Source: Stenomitos rutilans HA7619-LM2 (GTDB lineage: Bacteria; Cyanobacteriota; Cyanobacteriia; Leptolyngbyales; Leptolyngbyaceae). Taken from it: a DNA stretch of 64,000 nucleotides. The number at the start of each line of letters is the position of its first letter. Within the stretch, counting starts at the first letter, position 1. Positions 1-8,116 of this stretch are shown piece by piece. The position numbers were made by a program, and so were the translations under genes. Below the pieces are notes generated by a model, which was given only the letters and a program-made list of their open reading frames with translations, ran no database searches and was not told where the DNA came from. The DNA is taken from assembly GCA_019358945.1 (NCBI GenBank), contig JAHHIE010000010.1, positions 61,336 through 125,335 on the forward strand, given 5' to 3'.

Positions 1-166
1 CATAAAGAACGACATGTCCAATTTTGTCGTAGTACGGAATCTGGCTAAATTGTGGCGGCAGATTGCCAGTATAGGCGAGCAGCAGAATGATGAGAAAGGC
101 CGTGGTGTAGAGAACTGCTAAGAGTTGCCACCCGAAACGTTTTGCTGCGGTCGGTTGCCCTTTCAT
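1..166 (-). CDS. VanZ-like family membrane protein, N-terminal part (cut by window edge)
   Basis: Only the first 55 codons are present; the gene runs off the left edge. The start is the ATG whose complement lies at 164-166, preceded by a clear AGAGGAG ribosome site. The visible protein has a basic N-terminus, one hydrophobic helix (LLAVLYTTAFLIILLLAY) and then the segment YYDKIGHVVLY. An Asp-Lys-x-x-His pattern after the first helix is typical of VanZ-like proteins, small membrane proteins named after a teicoplanin resistance gene and mostly of unknown role in cyanobacteria. The family call rests on this short segment only. Confidence 0.55.
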   Translation of the reverse strand, partial: MKGQPTAAKRFGWQLLAVLYTTAFLIILLLAYTGNLPPQFSQIPYYDKIGHVVLY

Positions 167-410
167 CAGGTTGCTCCTCTAAGTTGTCTTTGCCATCACT
201 ACCCGTTTGGCACGATCGCTTTCGTAAGCTTCATCCAGGCTTGACGCAACCTTTAGTGACTTTCAGAGGCAACACACGGCATGCTTGAGGAGTCAGGAGT
301 CAGAATGTATACTGCTCCTGGCTTCCGATTCCATGCTGAGGATGAACTAGAACAATCGCCAGAATCAAAATACTGATGGGCAGGGTTGTGCCTTCTGCCT
401 TTTACTTTAC

Positions 411-1082
411 TTACCGAAGCGATCGCACCGAAGATGGATCGCGCAGTGCAGTTGAGCGGGCATCTTTGCCTAGCGCGCGATCGATTGCAAGGAGCAGTAA
501 CCCAATGACCAGAAAGCCGATCGCCATAAAAAAGCTGTTGAGTAACGTCTGCGGGTAGCCCAGCTTTGCCACATCAATAAAGGGATAGGGATAAAACCCA
601 AAAATAGCACCCCAAAACAAGGCCCAGCCTAGAAACGCCAGGGGAAACACTAACCATCGCACGGCATCGTTCCAGCGCAGGTAGCCTTTGGGTGTGAAGA
701 ATAACCATTCAATGAGATACAACCCAGGCAGCACGTAATGCAGTGCGACATCGGCTAGCCACGACAGCCCGGTGGGGGTCCAAATGTGTCTGAGGATGAG
801 AACGTAAACAAGACTTGTGATAAAGATGTAGACTCCTACGCCAGTTTTCACTTTGGGATGAGCAAAGAAGCCGTCTGCGTAGCGCTGTACCCCTACCGTT
901 GTAAACACTATGGCAACCAGAATATTGCTGAGAATGGTGAAGTAATCAAAAAACTTCATCACGCCCACGATGCCAGGTAAGCCCTTTTCCAGGTTGATCA
1001 CGATCAGCAGATAAAGCTGTAGTGCCAAGGCGCTCCAACCTAAGATCGCGCTCAAAATCCTAAACAACTGACGGCTATTCAT
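411..1082 (-). CDS. Pr6Pr-like six-helix integral membrane protein
   Basis: A 223-residue protein with about six hydrophobic helices (first near residues 7-30, last near 183-203) and a short charged C-terminal tail. The pattern FFDYFTILSNILVA after the first helix, and conserved aromatics such as HIWTPTG and FGFYPYPFIDV, are what I associate with the Pr6Pr family of bacterial membrane proteins, which have no established function. No enzyme motif is visible. It reads in the same direction as the VanZ-like gene but 245 bp separate them, so an operon is not obvious. Membrane topology is confident; the family name is recognition from memory. Confidence 0.65.
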   Translation of the reverse strand: MNSRQLFRILSAILGWSALALQLYLLIVINLEKGLPGIVGVMKFFDYFTILSNILVAIVFTTVGVQRYADGFFAHPKVKTGVGVYIFITSLVYVLILRHIWTPTGLSWLADVALHYVLPGLYLIEWLFFTPKGYLRWNDAVRWLVFPLAFLGWALFWGAIFGFYPYPFIDVAKLGYPQTLLNSFFMAIGFLVIGLLLLAIDRALGKDARSTALRDPSSVRSLR

Positions 1083-1225
1083 TACGTCTCCCCACTACCT
1101 ATTCCCTGAGTTCTTTTTAACGTGGTTGAATGGGCACCTCTGGAGCCACTAATGCACGCCACACTGGAAGCTTCCTCCTTAAAAACGCTTTCGACTATAT
1201 TTTTTACCGTCCGGGAAATAATAGC

Positions 1226-1735
1226 TTAGATAGCGAGAGCTATTCTGACCTTTGCCAGGGCAAGTGCCTCTCGTTCGCTGACTTTGGCCCCAGAACCAAA
1301 GAGTCCTTTCCCTGCCGCGTTTGCTACAGCTTCAGCACAGGTGTAAATGAATGCCTTATACTCGCCAATTTCTTCCGGTGTGGCTTTGCCGTGTAAGGAG
1401 TCAAGCGCCGTATTGATGGCTGCGATCGCCTGATCGACTAAAACACCTGCTTTGACATCTTCAGGCTTCACGGAGGGCGGTTCAAGTACAACCGCGCCAC
1501 TGCGTAATGCTGCTTCTGAAAACACGGCTTGAATAATTGAATTTTGGGGATATTTTTGAGCCGCTCTCACAATGGCTCTAGACAATGCTGCTAGTTCGAT
1601 CGCGGTTGACACAAGGCCCAGATCTGATGTAGCAATCGCAAAACCAGCCATTAGAGGCGCTTGGGCAACCGTTGCTTGCTCTTGTGAGGTGTAGCTTGTG
1701 ATCATTCTTTGTAGCAACAATACGCTGTCGCTCAC
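1226..1735 (-). CDS. hypothetical protein, all-helical, cyanobacterial type
   Basis: A 169-residue protein rich in Ala and predicted helical, without signal peptide, membrane segment or recognisable catalytic motif. It begins MSDSVLLLQRM and has a central segment (residues about 88-125) rich in Val, Ala and acidic residues. The C-terminal third holds a single Cys and an AAGKGLFGSGAKVSEREALAL stretch shared by small cytosolic proteins of unknown role. A 7-bp inverted repeat (AATAGCT/AGCTATT) straddles its stop codon at about 1219-1243 and may act in termination. I do not recognise a function. Confidence 0.5.
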   Translation of the reverse strand: MSDSVLLLQRMITSYTSQEQATVAQAPLMAGFAIATSDLGLVSTAIELAALSRAIVRAAQKYPQNSIIQAVFSEAALRSGAVVLEPPSVKPEDVKAGVLVDQAIAAINTALDSLHGKATPEEIGEYKAFIYTCAEAVANAAGKGLFGSGAKVSEREALALAKVRIALAI

Positions 1736-1836
1736 TATAGGTAAGAAAGATAAGGAATCTATAAGTGCACGTTAATAAATGCAGCATCGCCGACTGGACT
1801 GCCTGCATCTAGTGTTCTGAAACAGAATGATGCAAC

Positions 1837-2079
1837 ATGCTTGAGCGCTACTCAGTCCTCAGCACTCAGTCCACCGCAAAGCGGAAGCAAGCTACAGCAC
1901 TCAGCACTCTTGCAACCGACATTGCAGAACTTTTGATGCGCTGTACTAGTGCTCTGTTCAGTGCCACCACGATCGACATTAATGGTGCAACGGTCAATTT
2001 GGGGACTGGTGAGACTGCCGAAGCATTACAGGCTGTGCTAGATGGAAAATGGGGTATAGCCGCAATCGATCGCTTGTGA
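1837..2079 (+). CDS. doubtful 80-codon open frame, possible gene remnant
   Basis: The first 25 codons lie in low-complexity DNA (CAGTCCTCAGCACTCAGTCC and relatives) of the type that fills cyanobacterial intergenic regions, so they are unlikely to be true coding sequence. The last 50 codons look more protein-like (ATTIDINGATVNLGTGETAE, then DGKWGIAAIDRL) and may be the 3' remnant of a decayed gene. No ribosome site precedes the ATG. No family is recognised. Confidence 0.2.
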   Translation: MLERYSVLSTQSTAKRKQATALSTLATDIAELLMRCTSALFSATTIDINGATVNLGTGETAEALQAVLDGKWGIAAIDRL

Positions 2080-2137
2080 AACCACTAACCTTCTTAGTTT
2101 TTCTATCTTCTACCCCAACTGCCAATTTACAATGCCC

Positions 2138-2923
2138 TTACGACACGGCCTCTTTAGGCCGAAAATCGCTTGGGCAGCCTGGTTGCCGCTTCGCTTCTAG
2201 ATACTCCGCCATGATTTCGTGATAACGATCGCGGCCAAAGGTGTGGTAGTGACCGGGATAGACAGTTTCGATCGGCAATTTTTGCAACCGCTCATAGGTC
2301 GCAATATAGGTGGGAATGTCGCTTCCCGGCAATTGGTCGAGTAAATCGCCATCGTAAATGACATCGCCAGAGAAGAGTTCCTTGCTTTTGGCATCGTAGA
2401 GCGCAATGCAGCCGGGTGAATGTCCTGGCAGGTGCAACACTTCAAAGGCGCGATCGCCCAGATCCAGCACGTCGCCTTCCTGCAAGAGCTGTGTCGGTTC
2501 AGCACTGTTGAGTTTATATTGCATGGCTGTAAAGCCTGCGTAGGGCAACTGCTCGAAGTGCTCATCCAGCACAAAGCCCAGTTCATGGGAGCACACAGCC
2601 GCATGGTTATCGCCCGATCGCAAAGCGTCTGCTTCAGCGAGATGGATTGCTCTATGGTCAAATTCGTGCAGTCCGCCTGCATGGTCAAAGTGGATGTGAG
2701 AGGCGATCGCCAGCAGGGGTTTATCAAGCAACGAGGCAAGATGCTGTCGCAAACTCGCTACGCCCAGGCCAGTATCAATCAATAAATCCTGCTTTTGTCC
2801 TTTAATCAGCCACAGGTTTGCACGATTCCATTCCCAATAGTGCTTTTCACCAATGCAGTAGAGTCCCGAATGGATTTGGCGTGTGGCGAACCAGCGATCG
2901 CAGACAGGTTTAGTGTTCAACAC
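2138..2923 (-). CDS. MBL-fold metallo-hydrolase (MBLAC2/glyoxalase II-like)
   Basis: A 261-residue soluble protein of the metallo-beta-lactamase fold. The metal-binding set is complete: SHIHFDHAGG supplies the HxHxDH motif, HLPGHSPGC the next His, SGDVIYDGD the bridging Asp and VYPGHYH the last His, in the right order and spacing. The N-terminal phrase NRANLWLIKGQKQDLLIDTG is typical of thioesterase/hydroxyacylglutathione hydrolase-like members, and the overall layout resembles MBLAC2-type hydrolases. Substrate cannot be read from sequence; acyl-CoA or glutathione thioesters are plausible. It is transcribed away from the NACHT gene that starts 121 bp further on. Confidence 0.85.
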   Translation of the reverse strand: MLNTKPVCDRWFATRQIHSGLYCIGEKHYWEWNRANLWLIKGQKQDLLIDTGLGVASLRQHLASLLDKPLLAIASHIHFDHAGGLHEFDHRAIHLAEADALRSGDNHAAVCSHELGFVLDEHFEQLPYAGFTAMQYKLNSAEPTQLLQEGDVLDLGDRAFEVLHLPGHSPGCIALYDAKSKELFSGDVIYDGDLLDQLPGSDIPTYIATYERLQKLPIETVYPGHYHTFGRDRYHEIMAEYLEAKRQPGCPSDFRPKEAVS

Positions 2924-3044
2924 GGTTGATAGAGGCGAAAGATATAGACCTTATAGCAAATTTCCCAGACCTCGGAGATTTTGAAAACCTCTGAAGTTTA
3001 AAGCCATTACGTCATAATACGGTCAGAGTAAAAGGTCTTATCTT

Positions 3045-6000
3045 ATGGTCTTTGAATCGCTTGCAGGTGGATTGGTCAAAGCCGCATTGCCGAAGGTGGC
3101 AGGCGCGATCGCCACAGCAATCAAACACAAGTTGCATCCGACTGAATTGGAAAGATCGCTAAAAGTCGGTTTGCAGCAGTCGGAAGCCTTGGAGCGAGGG
3201 CAGAAGGTCAATAACGCGGTGTTCTATCACTGCACCGATAAGGATGCCGATACGTTTCTAGCGACGCTGCTTGAACATCCAGAAACGCAGCGCGAATTGC
3301 AGAAACCACTAGAGCAGGACGGTGCGCCCGATGTTGCGATTCTGGTGCAGACTGCAAAGCAAATTGCGATCGATCGCGCATTTACCATTCCAGATGAATC
3401 TTTAGAACCCTGGCTCAAAGCCTTTGCAAATGCTTACTTTGATGCCATTACCGCGATTCGGTTTCAGGTGGCAAAAGACGATTACCTGACCCAATTAGCC
3501 AACTGGTTTGATGATGTGAAGTTTGCAGGCGTTGCCGTGCCAGGACAGGATGTGGAACGAGCCGAACGCTTGGCGCAGATCTTTGTGATGCCGGATGTGG
3601 AGGAGGATGGGGAACGGCGATCGCGGGTGGCGTTTGAGCGATCGTGGTTTGAGGAGCAGGGTGAGCAGGGGCGGCAGGGGGAGCTTTTGCAGGAACAGCG
3701 AATGAGAGCACAGTTGGAACGATCAGGGCGTAAGTTTTCAGCATGGCAACTGCTGAACCAGCCTCAGAAGAAGATCGTTCTCTTAGGCGCACCGGGGTCG
3801 GGTAAAACAACGCTGATGAGTTTCTTTGCGGTGGAGTTGGCAGAACGGCAAGGGGCGATCGCACCTACAAGCGATGTCGCCACACAAGGAATGGATCGCG
3901 ATCCAACTCAAACGCATCCGGATACAGAAGGATTGCGACTCGATCCAACTCAAAGCGATCGCCTTACACAAGGAATGGATCGTGATCGACCTCAAATGCA
4001 ACGCGATCCAACTCGAATGGTTCTGGGTACAGAAGGATTGCGTCTCGATCCATTAGCATTGCAGACGGATGCAGACGCATTGCTGCTGCCAATCTTGATT
4101 CGCATTCGGGATTGGGCACGAACGCCGGATGTCACCATCCCTGAGTATGCGCGGCAGTTTGCGGAAACTACGATGTCTTGCAAACCTTTGCCGAAGGGCT
4201 TCTTTGAGCACTGGCTGAACAATGGTCGGGCGCTCATTCTCCTCGACGGGTTAGACGAAGTGGCAGAAGAAGCGAAGCGCTACCATCTCGTGCAGTGCAT
4301 CGAAAACTTTTTGGGACAGTATCCGCTCAATCGCGCCATCATTACCTCGCGTCCAGCAGGGTACAAGCGTGACTTTTTCCGCACCGAGGAGTTTCCGCAC
4401 TACGAGTTGCAGCCGTTTGATGATGGGAAAATTGAGGAGTTTTGCGATCGGTGGTATCGGAGTCGGATACAGGACACCGCAGAAGCGCAGCGACGCAAAG
4501 AGAGTTTGCAAAAAGCCTTGAAGCAGCAGGATCGCATCAAATTATTGGCGCGTAATCCCTTGCTGCTGACCATCATTGCCCTGATTCATCGCTATCAGGC
4601 ACGATTGCCCCGCGAACGCTACAAACTCTACGACAAAGCGGTAGAAACGCTGCTCACCGCCTGGGATGACAACAAGGAACTGAGCAATCAGACGGTGCTC
4701 AAATACCTGCAACTGGACGACCTGCGACGGTTGATGGAAAGCCTCGCCTACTGGATTCACACGCAGGGCAACACGGGCGATCGCGAAGGCGGCACCCTCA
4801 TCGACAAAGACGAACTCATCCAAAAACTCTGCCAGGAAATCAAAACGCTTAAACAACTCCAGCACTACGAAGCGAAAGCAGAAGCCGAACGGTTTGTGAG
4901 GTTCATCCGCGATCGCACCGGACTCCTCAACGAACAGGGACAGGACTGCTACGCCTTCGTCCACAAAACCTTTCAGGAATACCTCACCGCGCAAGACATC
5001 AACTACCAGGCAGACAACGAAGACGACTTCGAGATTGTCTTAACGCACATCGCGCAACACCTCCACGACCCCCACTGGCGCGAAGTGCTGCTCCTCCTCA
5101 TCGCCCAACAAAGCCCCAAAAAAGCCGCGAGAGCGATCCGCAAAGTCCTCACTGCCAACAGTCCCTATGAACAATGGCTGCATCGTGATTTACTGTTTGC
5201 AGGTCGCTGTTTAACTGAAGATCCAAAAGGATTAAAAGGCGCTGATCCAACTTTGTCGCTAGAGATTTTAGAGAGATTAATTGAGTTGGGAGTGAGTGAG
5301 ACCCCAGAGCTTACGGACAAAATTCGTTCTCAAATAAACTATGTCCCTCGTCATTTGGAAGAAACTGAATTTGAGGCTGAAGCACTTAAGCTTCTTAACA
5401 ATCGAAAGGATCGTATAAGCCGATGGCTTTTTTTAGAATATCAAGCTGATTTAGGAGAGCGAGAAGCGACAATCAAGGCATTGCTTCTACATCTTCAAAA
5501 TCCAGAAGCTTTGGATCGTTCTAAAGCAGCTATGACTTTAAGTAGTCTTGGTAATGCATCTGAAGAGATACTAAATGCGCTACTGAAAAGGCTGCGCCAG
5601 GATCAAGTATCAAATGTTCGAGCTAGTGCGGCAGAAGCTCTGGGTAAGCTAGGTTATGCTTCTGAACCAGTCATCACTGAATTACTATCTCGACTGCAAG
5701 ATCCATATTCGGATGTTCGATCTCGTGCAGCGGAAGCTTTAGGTAAGCTAGGCAAATCATCTGAATCGACAGTTGTTGGACTCTGCTCCCTTTTACAAGA
5801 TCGAGCTATGGCTGTTCGAGCTCGTGCAGCAGAAGCTTTAGGCAAGCTAGGTAATTCTTGTAAGGAAGTTGTTATTGCGTTATTGGCACAAGTTCAAGCT
5901 CCAGACCAATTAGTGCGTTCTAGTGCTGCATCTGCATTAGCTAGTTTAGGAGATTCTACTGGAGCAATTAGAAGCAACTTGCTGACTCAACTGCAATCTC

Positions 6001-6680
6001 CAGATTCTTATATACGCTACTTGCATGCAATTGCGTTAGGTGGGTTAGGTGATTCATCCGAAGAAGTTATAGACAGTTTACTAACATTACTAAACGATCA
6101 GGAGGCGATGGTGCGTTCTACAGCGGCAGGGGCATTGGGTCGATTGAATACCCAATTGAATAATCTTTCTGATAAATCAAAGATCATACAAGAATTGGAA
6201 ATTTTGCTCGAAGATCCTGTTTCAATTGTTCGTTCTACAACTTTAAGAACACTGAGTAAGCTAGAGGTTAAATCGGAAATTATTACGTCAAAAGCAGTTG
6301 CGTTGATTCAAGATGCAGATGTTATGGCACGTTTAGATGCTGCTTATACACTTGGTAGCTTTGGAGAGACAAGTGAAGAAGTAATTAATGGCTTGTTGTT
6401 ACTACTTCAGGATTCAGACTCTAGAGTTTGTTATGGTGCTCTAGAGTCATTAGGTAAGCTAGAGCATATATCTGAACTTGTAGTAAATAATTTGTTGTGC
6501 TTACTCCAAGCGCCAGATTCATCGATACGTTCTCGAACACGATCTGTCTTGGTAAAGTTAAGCAAAAAGGCTGATTGGATTGAGCCCGCGATCGTTCAGT
6601 GGATTGAGCAGCATCAGGATGAGGAGTGTGTGGGAGCAGGGATTGATGCGCTGTGGGAGATTGTTGAAGGGGAGGGATGA
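3045..6680 (+). CDS. NACHT-domain ATPase with C-terminal HEAT repeats (NLR-like)
   Basis: A 1211-residue protein of the STAND class. Residues 1-240 form a helical N-terminal domain of the kind found before NACHT modules in cyanobacteria. The ATPase follows: P-loop GAPGSGKTT near residue 248, Walker B-like ALILLDGLDEV near 396-406, then ITSRPAGY. The C-terminal 400 residues are about ten HEAT-like repeats with a recurring AAEALGKLG core. Between P-loop and Walker B (residues about 280-335) sits a 28-residue tandem repeat encoded by 84-bp DNA units. The first 2.1 kb uses host-like codons, while roughly 5210-6565 is visibly AT-richer (many TTA, AGA, GAA codons) before the last 110 bases return to host-like composition. 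Some bacterial NACHT proteins are antiphage receptors; that role here is inference. A vapBC-like pair follows 59 bp downstream on the same strand. Confidence 0.85.
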   Translation: MVFESLAGGLVKAALPKVAGAIATAIKHKLHPTELERSLKVGLQQSEALERGQKVNNAVFYHCTDKDADTFLATLLEHPETQRELQKPLEQDGAPDVAILVQTAKQIAIDRAFTIPDESLEPWLKAFANAYFDAITAIRFQVAKDDYLTQLANWFDDVKFAGVAVPGQDVERAERLAQIFVMPDVEEDGERRSRVAFERSWFEEQGEQGRQGELLQEQRMRAQLERSGRKFSAWQLLNQPQKKIVLLGAPGSGKTTLMSFFAVELAERQGAIAPTSDVATQGMDRDPTQTHPDTEGLRLDPTQSDRLTQGMDRDRPQMQRDPTRMVLGTEGLRLDPLALQTDADALLLPILIRIRDWARTPDVTIPEYARQFAETTMSCKPLPKGFFEHWLNNGRALILLDGLDEVAEEAKRYHLVQCIENFLGQYPLNRAIITSRPAGYKRDFFRTEEFPHYELQPFDDGKIEEFCDRWYRSRIQDTAEAQRRKESLQKALKQQDRIKLLARNPLLLTIIALIHRYQARLPRERYKLYDKAVETLLTAWDDNKELSNQTVLKYLQLDDLRRLMESLAYWIHTQGNTGDREGGTLIDKDELIQKLCQEIKTLKQLQHYEAKAEAERFVRFIRDRTGLLNEQGQDCYAFVHKTFQEYLTAQDINYQADNEDDFEIVLTHIAQHLHDPHWREVLLLLIAQQSPKKAARAIRKVLTANSPYEQWLHRDLLFAGRCLTEDPKGLKGADPTLSLEILERLIELGVSETPELTDKIRSQINYVPRHLEETEFEAEALKLLNNRKDRISRWLFLEYQADLGEREATIKALLLHLQNPEALDRSKAAMTLSSLGNASEEILNALLKRLRQDQVSNVRASAAEALGKLGYASEPVITELLSRLQDPYSDVRSRAAEALGKLGKSSESTVVGLCSLLQDRAMAVRARAAEALGKLGNSCKEVVIALLAQVQAPDQLVRSSAASALASLGDSTGAIRSNLLTQLQSPDSYIRYLHAIALGGLGDSSEEVIDSLLTLLNDQEAMVRSTAAGALGRLNTQLNNLSDKSKIIQELEILLEDPVSIVRSTTLRTLSKLEVKSEIITSKAVALIQDADVMARLDAAYTLGSFGETSEEVINGLLLLLQDSDSRVCYGALESLGKLEHISELVVNNLLCLLQAPDSSIRSRTRSVLVKLSKKADWIEPAIVQWIEQHQDEECVGAGIDALWEIVEGEG
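3882..4049 (+). repeat. two 84-bp tandem repeats inside the NACHT ATPase coding region
   Basis: Unit 1 is 3882-3965 and unit 2 is 3966-4049; both begin ACACAAGGAATGGATCG and end near GCGTCTCGATCC or CTTA. The period is 28 codons, so the NACHT frame stays open (TQGMDRDPTQ..., TQGMDRDRPQ...). The units are rich in GATC and CGATCG cores and also stay open in a second forward frame. They lie in a surface loop of the ATPase, which suggests tolerated insertion of a mobile or expanding repeat. Confidence 0.8.
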
Positions 6681-6739
6681 GGGATGAAGGATGAAAGGAA
6701 GAAAACCAGCAATTTGTAGAGAGTTAGGAGATAGAAGCG

Positions 6740-6925
6740 ATGAAAGGGTACGTAAAAGATAAGAGCATTGTCTTGATTGATTCATTACCTGAGGAGATTC
6801 AGGAAGGTGATGAAGTTGAGGTCGTTGTCACGCTAGTTGCCAAGCGGAAATATCCCTTTCCCACCTTTAAGTTGGGGGTTAAAGAAAACTATCTAAATCG
6901 AGACAACATTTATGAGTCCGATTAG
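6740..6925 (+). CDS. VapB-like antitoxin (DUF104/AF2212-like)
   Basis: A 61-residue protein beginning MKGYVKDKSIVLIDSLPEEI, with the strand-turn-strand layout EGDEVEVVVTL typical of the small beta-barrel antitoxins that pair with PIN-domain toxins. The acidic, less ordered C-terminus (NRDNIYESD) would be the toxin-binding tail. AGGAG lies about 10 bases before the ATG. Its stop overlaps the start of the PIN toxin gene (ATG at 6912 lies inside the last codons), the usual arrangement of such pairs. It follows the NACHT gene by 59 bp on the same strand. The antitoxin reading frame is intact although its partner is broken. Confidence 0.75.
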   Translation: MKGYVKDKSIVLIDSLPEEIQEGDEVEVVVTLVAKRKYPFPTFKLGVKENYLNRDNIYESD

Positions 6926-7381
6926 AATTTTCTTCGATACCAACGTTTTAGTCTATGCTCACGATCAAACGTCAGTTCATCATTCTGACTCTGCATCACT
7001 GCTAGAAGCAGCCTTTCAGCAAAGCATTCAAGGTATCATTGCTGAACAAAACATCGTTGAACTGTATCGAGTTTTGACTAACCCCGCTGCCATGACTGGC
7101 AGCCCTTTAACGCCATCTGAGGCAAGCCCTTAATCACCGAGACGTATCTCAGCGGTAACTTTGAAATCCTGTTTCCAACTACTTCATCGATCGCTACAAC
7201 CCTGGAATTGGCTGTTGCTCGAACGATCACCTCTGCCAAAATTTTTGATTTGCGGCTGGCTGCATTAGCGTCTGAAGCCGCGATCGATTACTTTGCAACC
7301 TACAACATTCGAGACTTTCGAGGAATCTCAGGCTTGCCTCTAATGCTTCCCCAGGATATTTTGGCAGTCATTCAGCCTTAA
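6912..7381 (+). pseudogene. PIN-domain VapC-like toxin gene, broken by a one-base deletion
   Basis: The first frame gives IFFDTNVLVYAHD, the PIN N-terminal metal-binding core, and continues to SEASP then a stop at 7131-7133. The following sequence in the frame shifted by two continues naturally: LITETYLSGNFEILFP, then AKIFDLRLAALA and YFATYNIRDF, the C-terminal acidic motifs of PIN domains, ending TAA at 7379-7381. Reading CCT-TTA instead of CCTTAA at 7128-7132 restores one frame of about 156 codons, so a single T appears to be missing. As written, the toxin lacks its C-terminal metal ligands and should be inactive as a ribonuclease. A base-calling error in the T run is the main alternative. 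Confidence 0.8.
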
Positions 7382-7416
7382 GTTAAGAAGGAGACAAAAG
7401 GATAAATACACCATCA

Positions 7417-7453
7417 GAGATTGATGAGCTGTGAGAGATTGTTAAGGGGGTGT
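7417..7453 (+). repeat. decayed copy of the NACHT gene 3' end (copy 1)
   Basis: GAGATTGATGAGCTGTGAGA followed by GATTGTTAAGGGGG closely matches the last codons of the NACHT gene at about 6640-6678 (ATTGATGCGCTGTGGGAGAT, GTTGAAGGGG). Reading in the same sense gives ID-EL-stop-EIVKGV-stop against IDALWEIVEGEG-stop in the intact gene. Similarity continues a little beyond the stop (GGATGAAGGAT-like text in both places). Confidence 0.65.
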
Positions 7454-7558
7454 AGTGTGTGGGGTGTAGGGGAAAGGCTAAAGGATGAAGGATAAAATGG
7501 TGGGATTAGCATTGAGGGACCAAAAACGATCGGACAACCACTCCAGGTCGCGTAAACT

Positions 7559-7600
7559 CAGGAAATGATGCGCTGTGGGAAATGTGGAGGGAGAGGGATG
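7559..7600 (+). repeat. decayed copy of the NACHT gene 3' end (copy 2)
   Basis: AATGATGCGCTGTGGGAAAT followed by GGAGGGAGAGGGATG again matches the NACHT gene's last codons (GATGCGCTGTGGGAGATTG, GGGGAGGGATG). It runs directly into the start codon of the DUF2283-like gene, so both the intact tail and this copy end just before a small gene. Confidence 0.6.
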
Positions 7601-7764
7601 AAAGAGATTCGCTATAGCAAAGATGTCGATGCTTTACTGATTGAGCTGTCAGATGCGCCCATAGCGTATGCCGAAGACGACGGGCAGTGATCCTGCATTA
7701 CTCTGATGATGAAACGCTCGTCCTCATCGAGCTTTTAGCTGTCACTCAATTATTAAGTACATAA
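7598..7764 (+). pseudogene. DUF2283-family small protein gene, broken by a one-base deletion
   Basis: The frame from ATG 7598 reads MKEIRYSKDVDALLIELSD then AEDDGQ-stop at 7688-7690. In the frame shifted by two the text carries on as VILHYSDDETLVLIELL and stops at 7762-7764. Together these give the standard 55-residue DUF2283 layout (RYSKDVDALLIELSD ... GQVILHY ... VLIEIL). Reading CAG-GTG rather than CAGTG at 7685-7689 repairs it, so one G appears lost. DUF2283 proteins are small, often next to toxin-antitoxin genes, and have no firmly established biochemical role. Confidence 0.75.
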
Positions 7765-7807
7765 AGCCTGACGCAGGGTACCCATTGGATACCCTGCATC
7801 TGCATCA

Positions 7808-8116
7808 TTAGCTTGCTAACGTTGAGGCGTAGCGCTGTTCAATCCAGGCACGCATCTCTGCTTCAGATACATGGGTGAGCGATCGACCCGTGACCGGATC
7901 ATGCGCATGCCACCAGAGACGGCCTTCTGCATCGCAGGTGTACCAAACGTGTGGCTCCACATCTGCAACCAGACGCTGCACAATAAACTGGGACACTTGC
8001 TCGACCCATTGCATGATGGATGTAGGAGTGCGATCGCTCGGCGCAACTTGCCTGGATTGCGTTTCCCACGCTTGATGACCAAACCGATTCCCCAACCACT
8101 GTAATGCTAGTTTCAT
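7808..8116 (-). CDS. hypothetical protein downstream of EamA transporter
   Basis: A 102-residue protein without membrane segment or signal peptide. The middle contains aromatic-rich text, VEPHVWYTCDAEGRLWWHAHDP, suggesting a small beta-rich domain, and the end is helical (EAEMRAWIEQRYAS). Its ATG overlaps the stop codon of the EamA gene by four bases (ATGA), so the two are almost certainly co-transcribed and translationally coupled. I recognise no family; the coupling suggests a role connected with the exporter or simple operon hitch-hiking. Confidence 0.6.
   Translation of the reverse strand: MKLALQWLGNRFGHQAWETQSRQVAPSDRTPTSIMQWVEQVSQFIVQRLVADVEPHVWYTCDAEGRLWWHAHDPVTGRSLTHVSEAEMRAWIEQRYASTLAS

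Noticed and set aside
3045..6680. CRISPR-like array from the HEAT repeats
   Set aside because: The repeats are degenerate, of about 100-120 bases, and coding; there are no regular short repeats with unique spacers. No CRISPR array was seen anywhere in the window.
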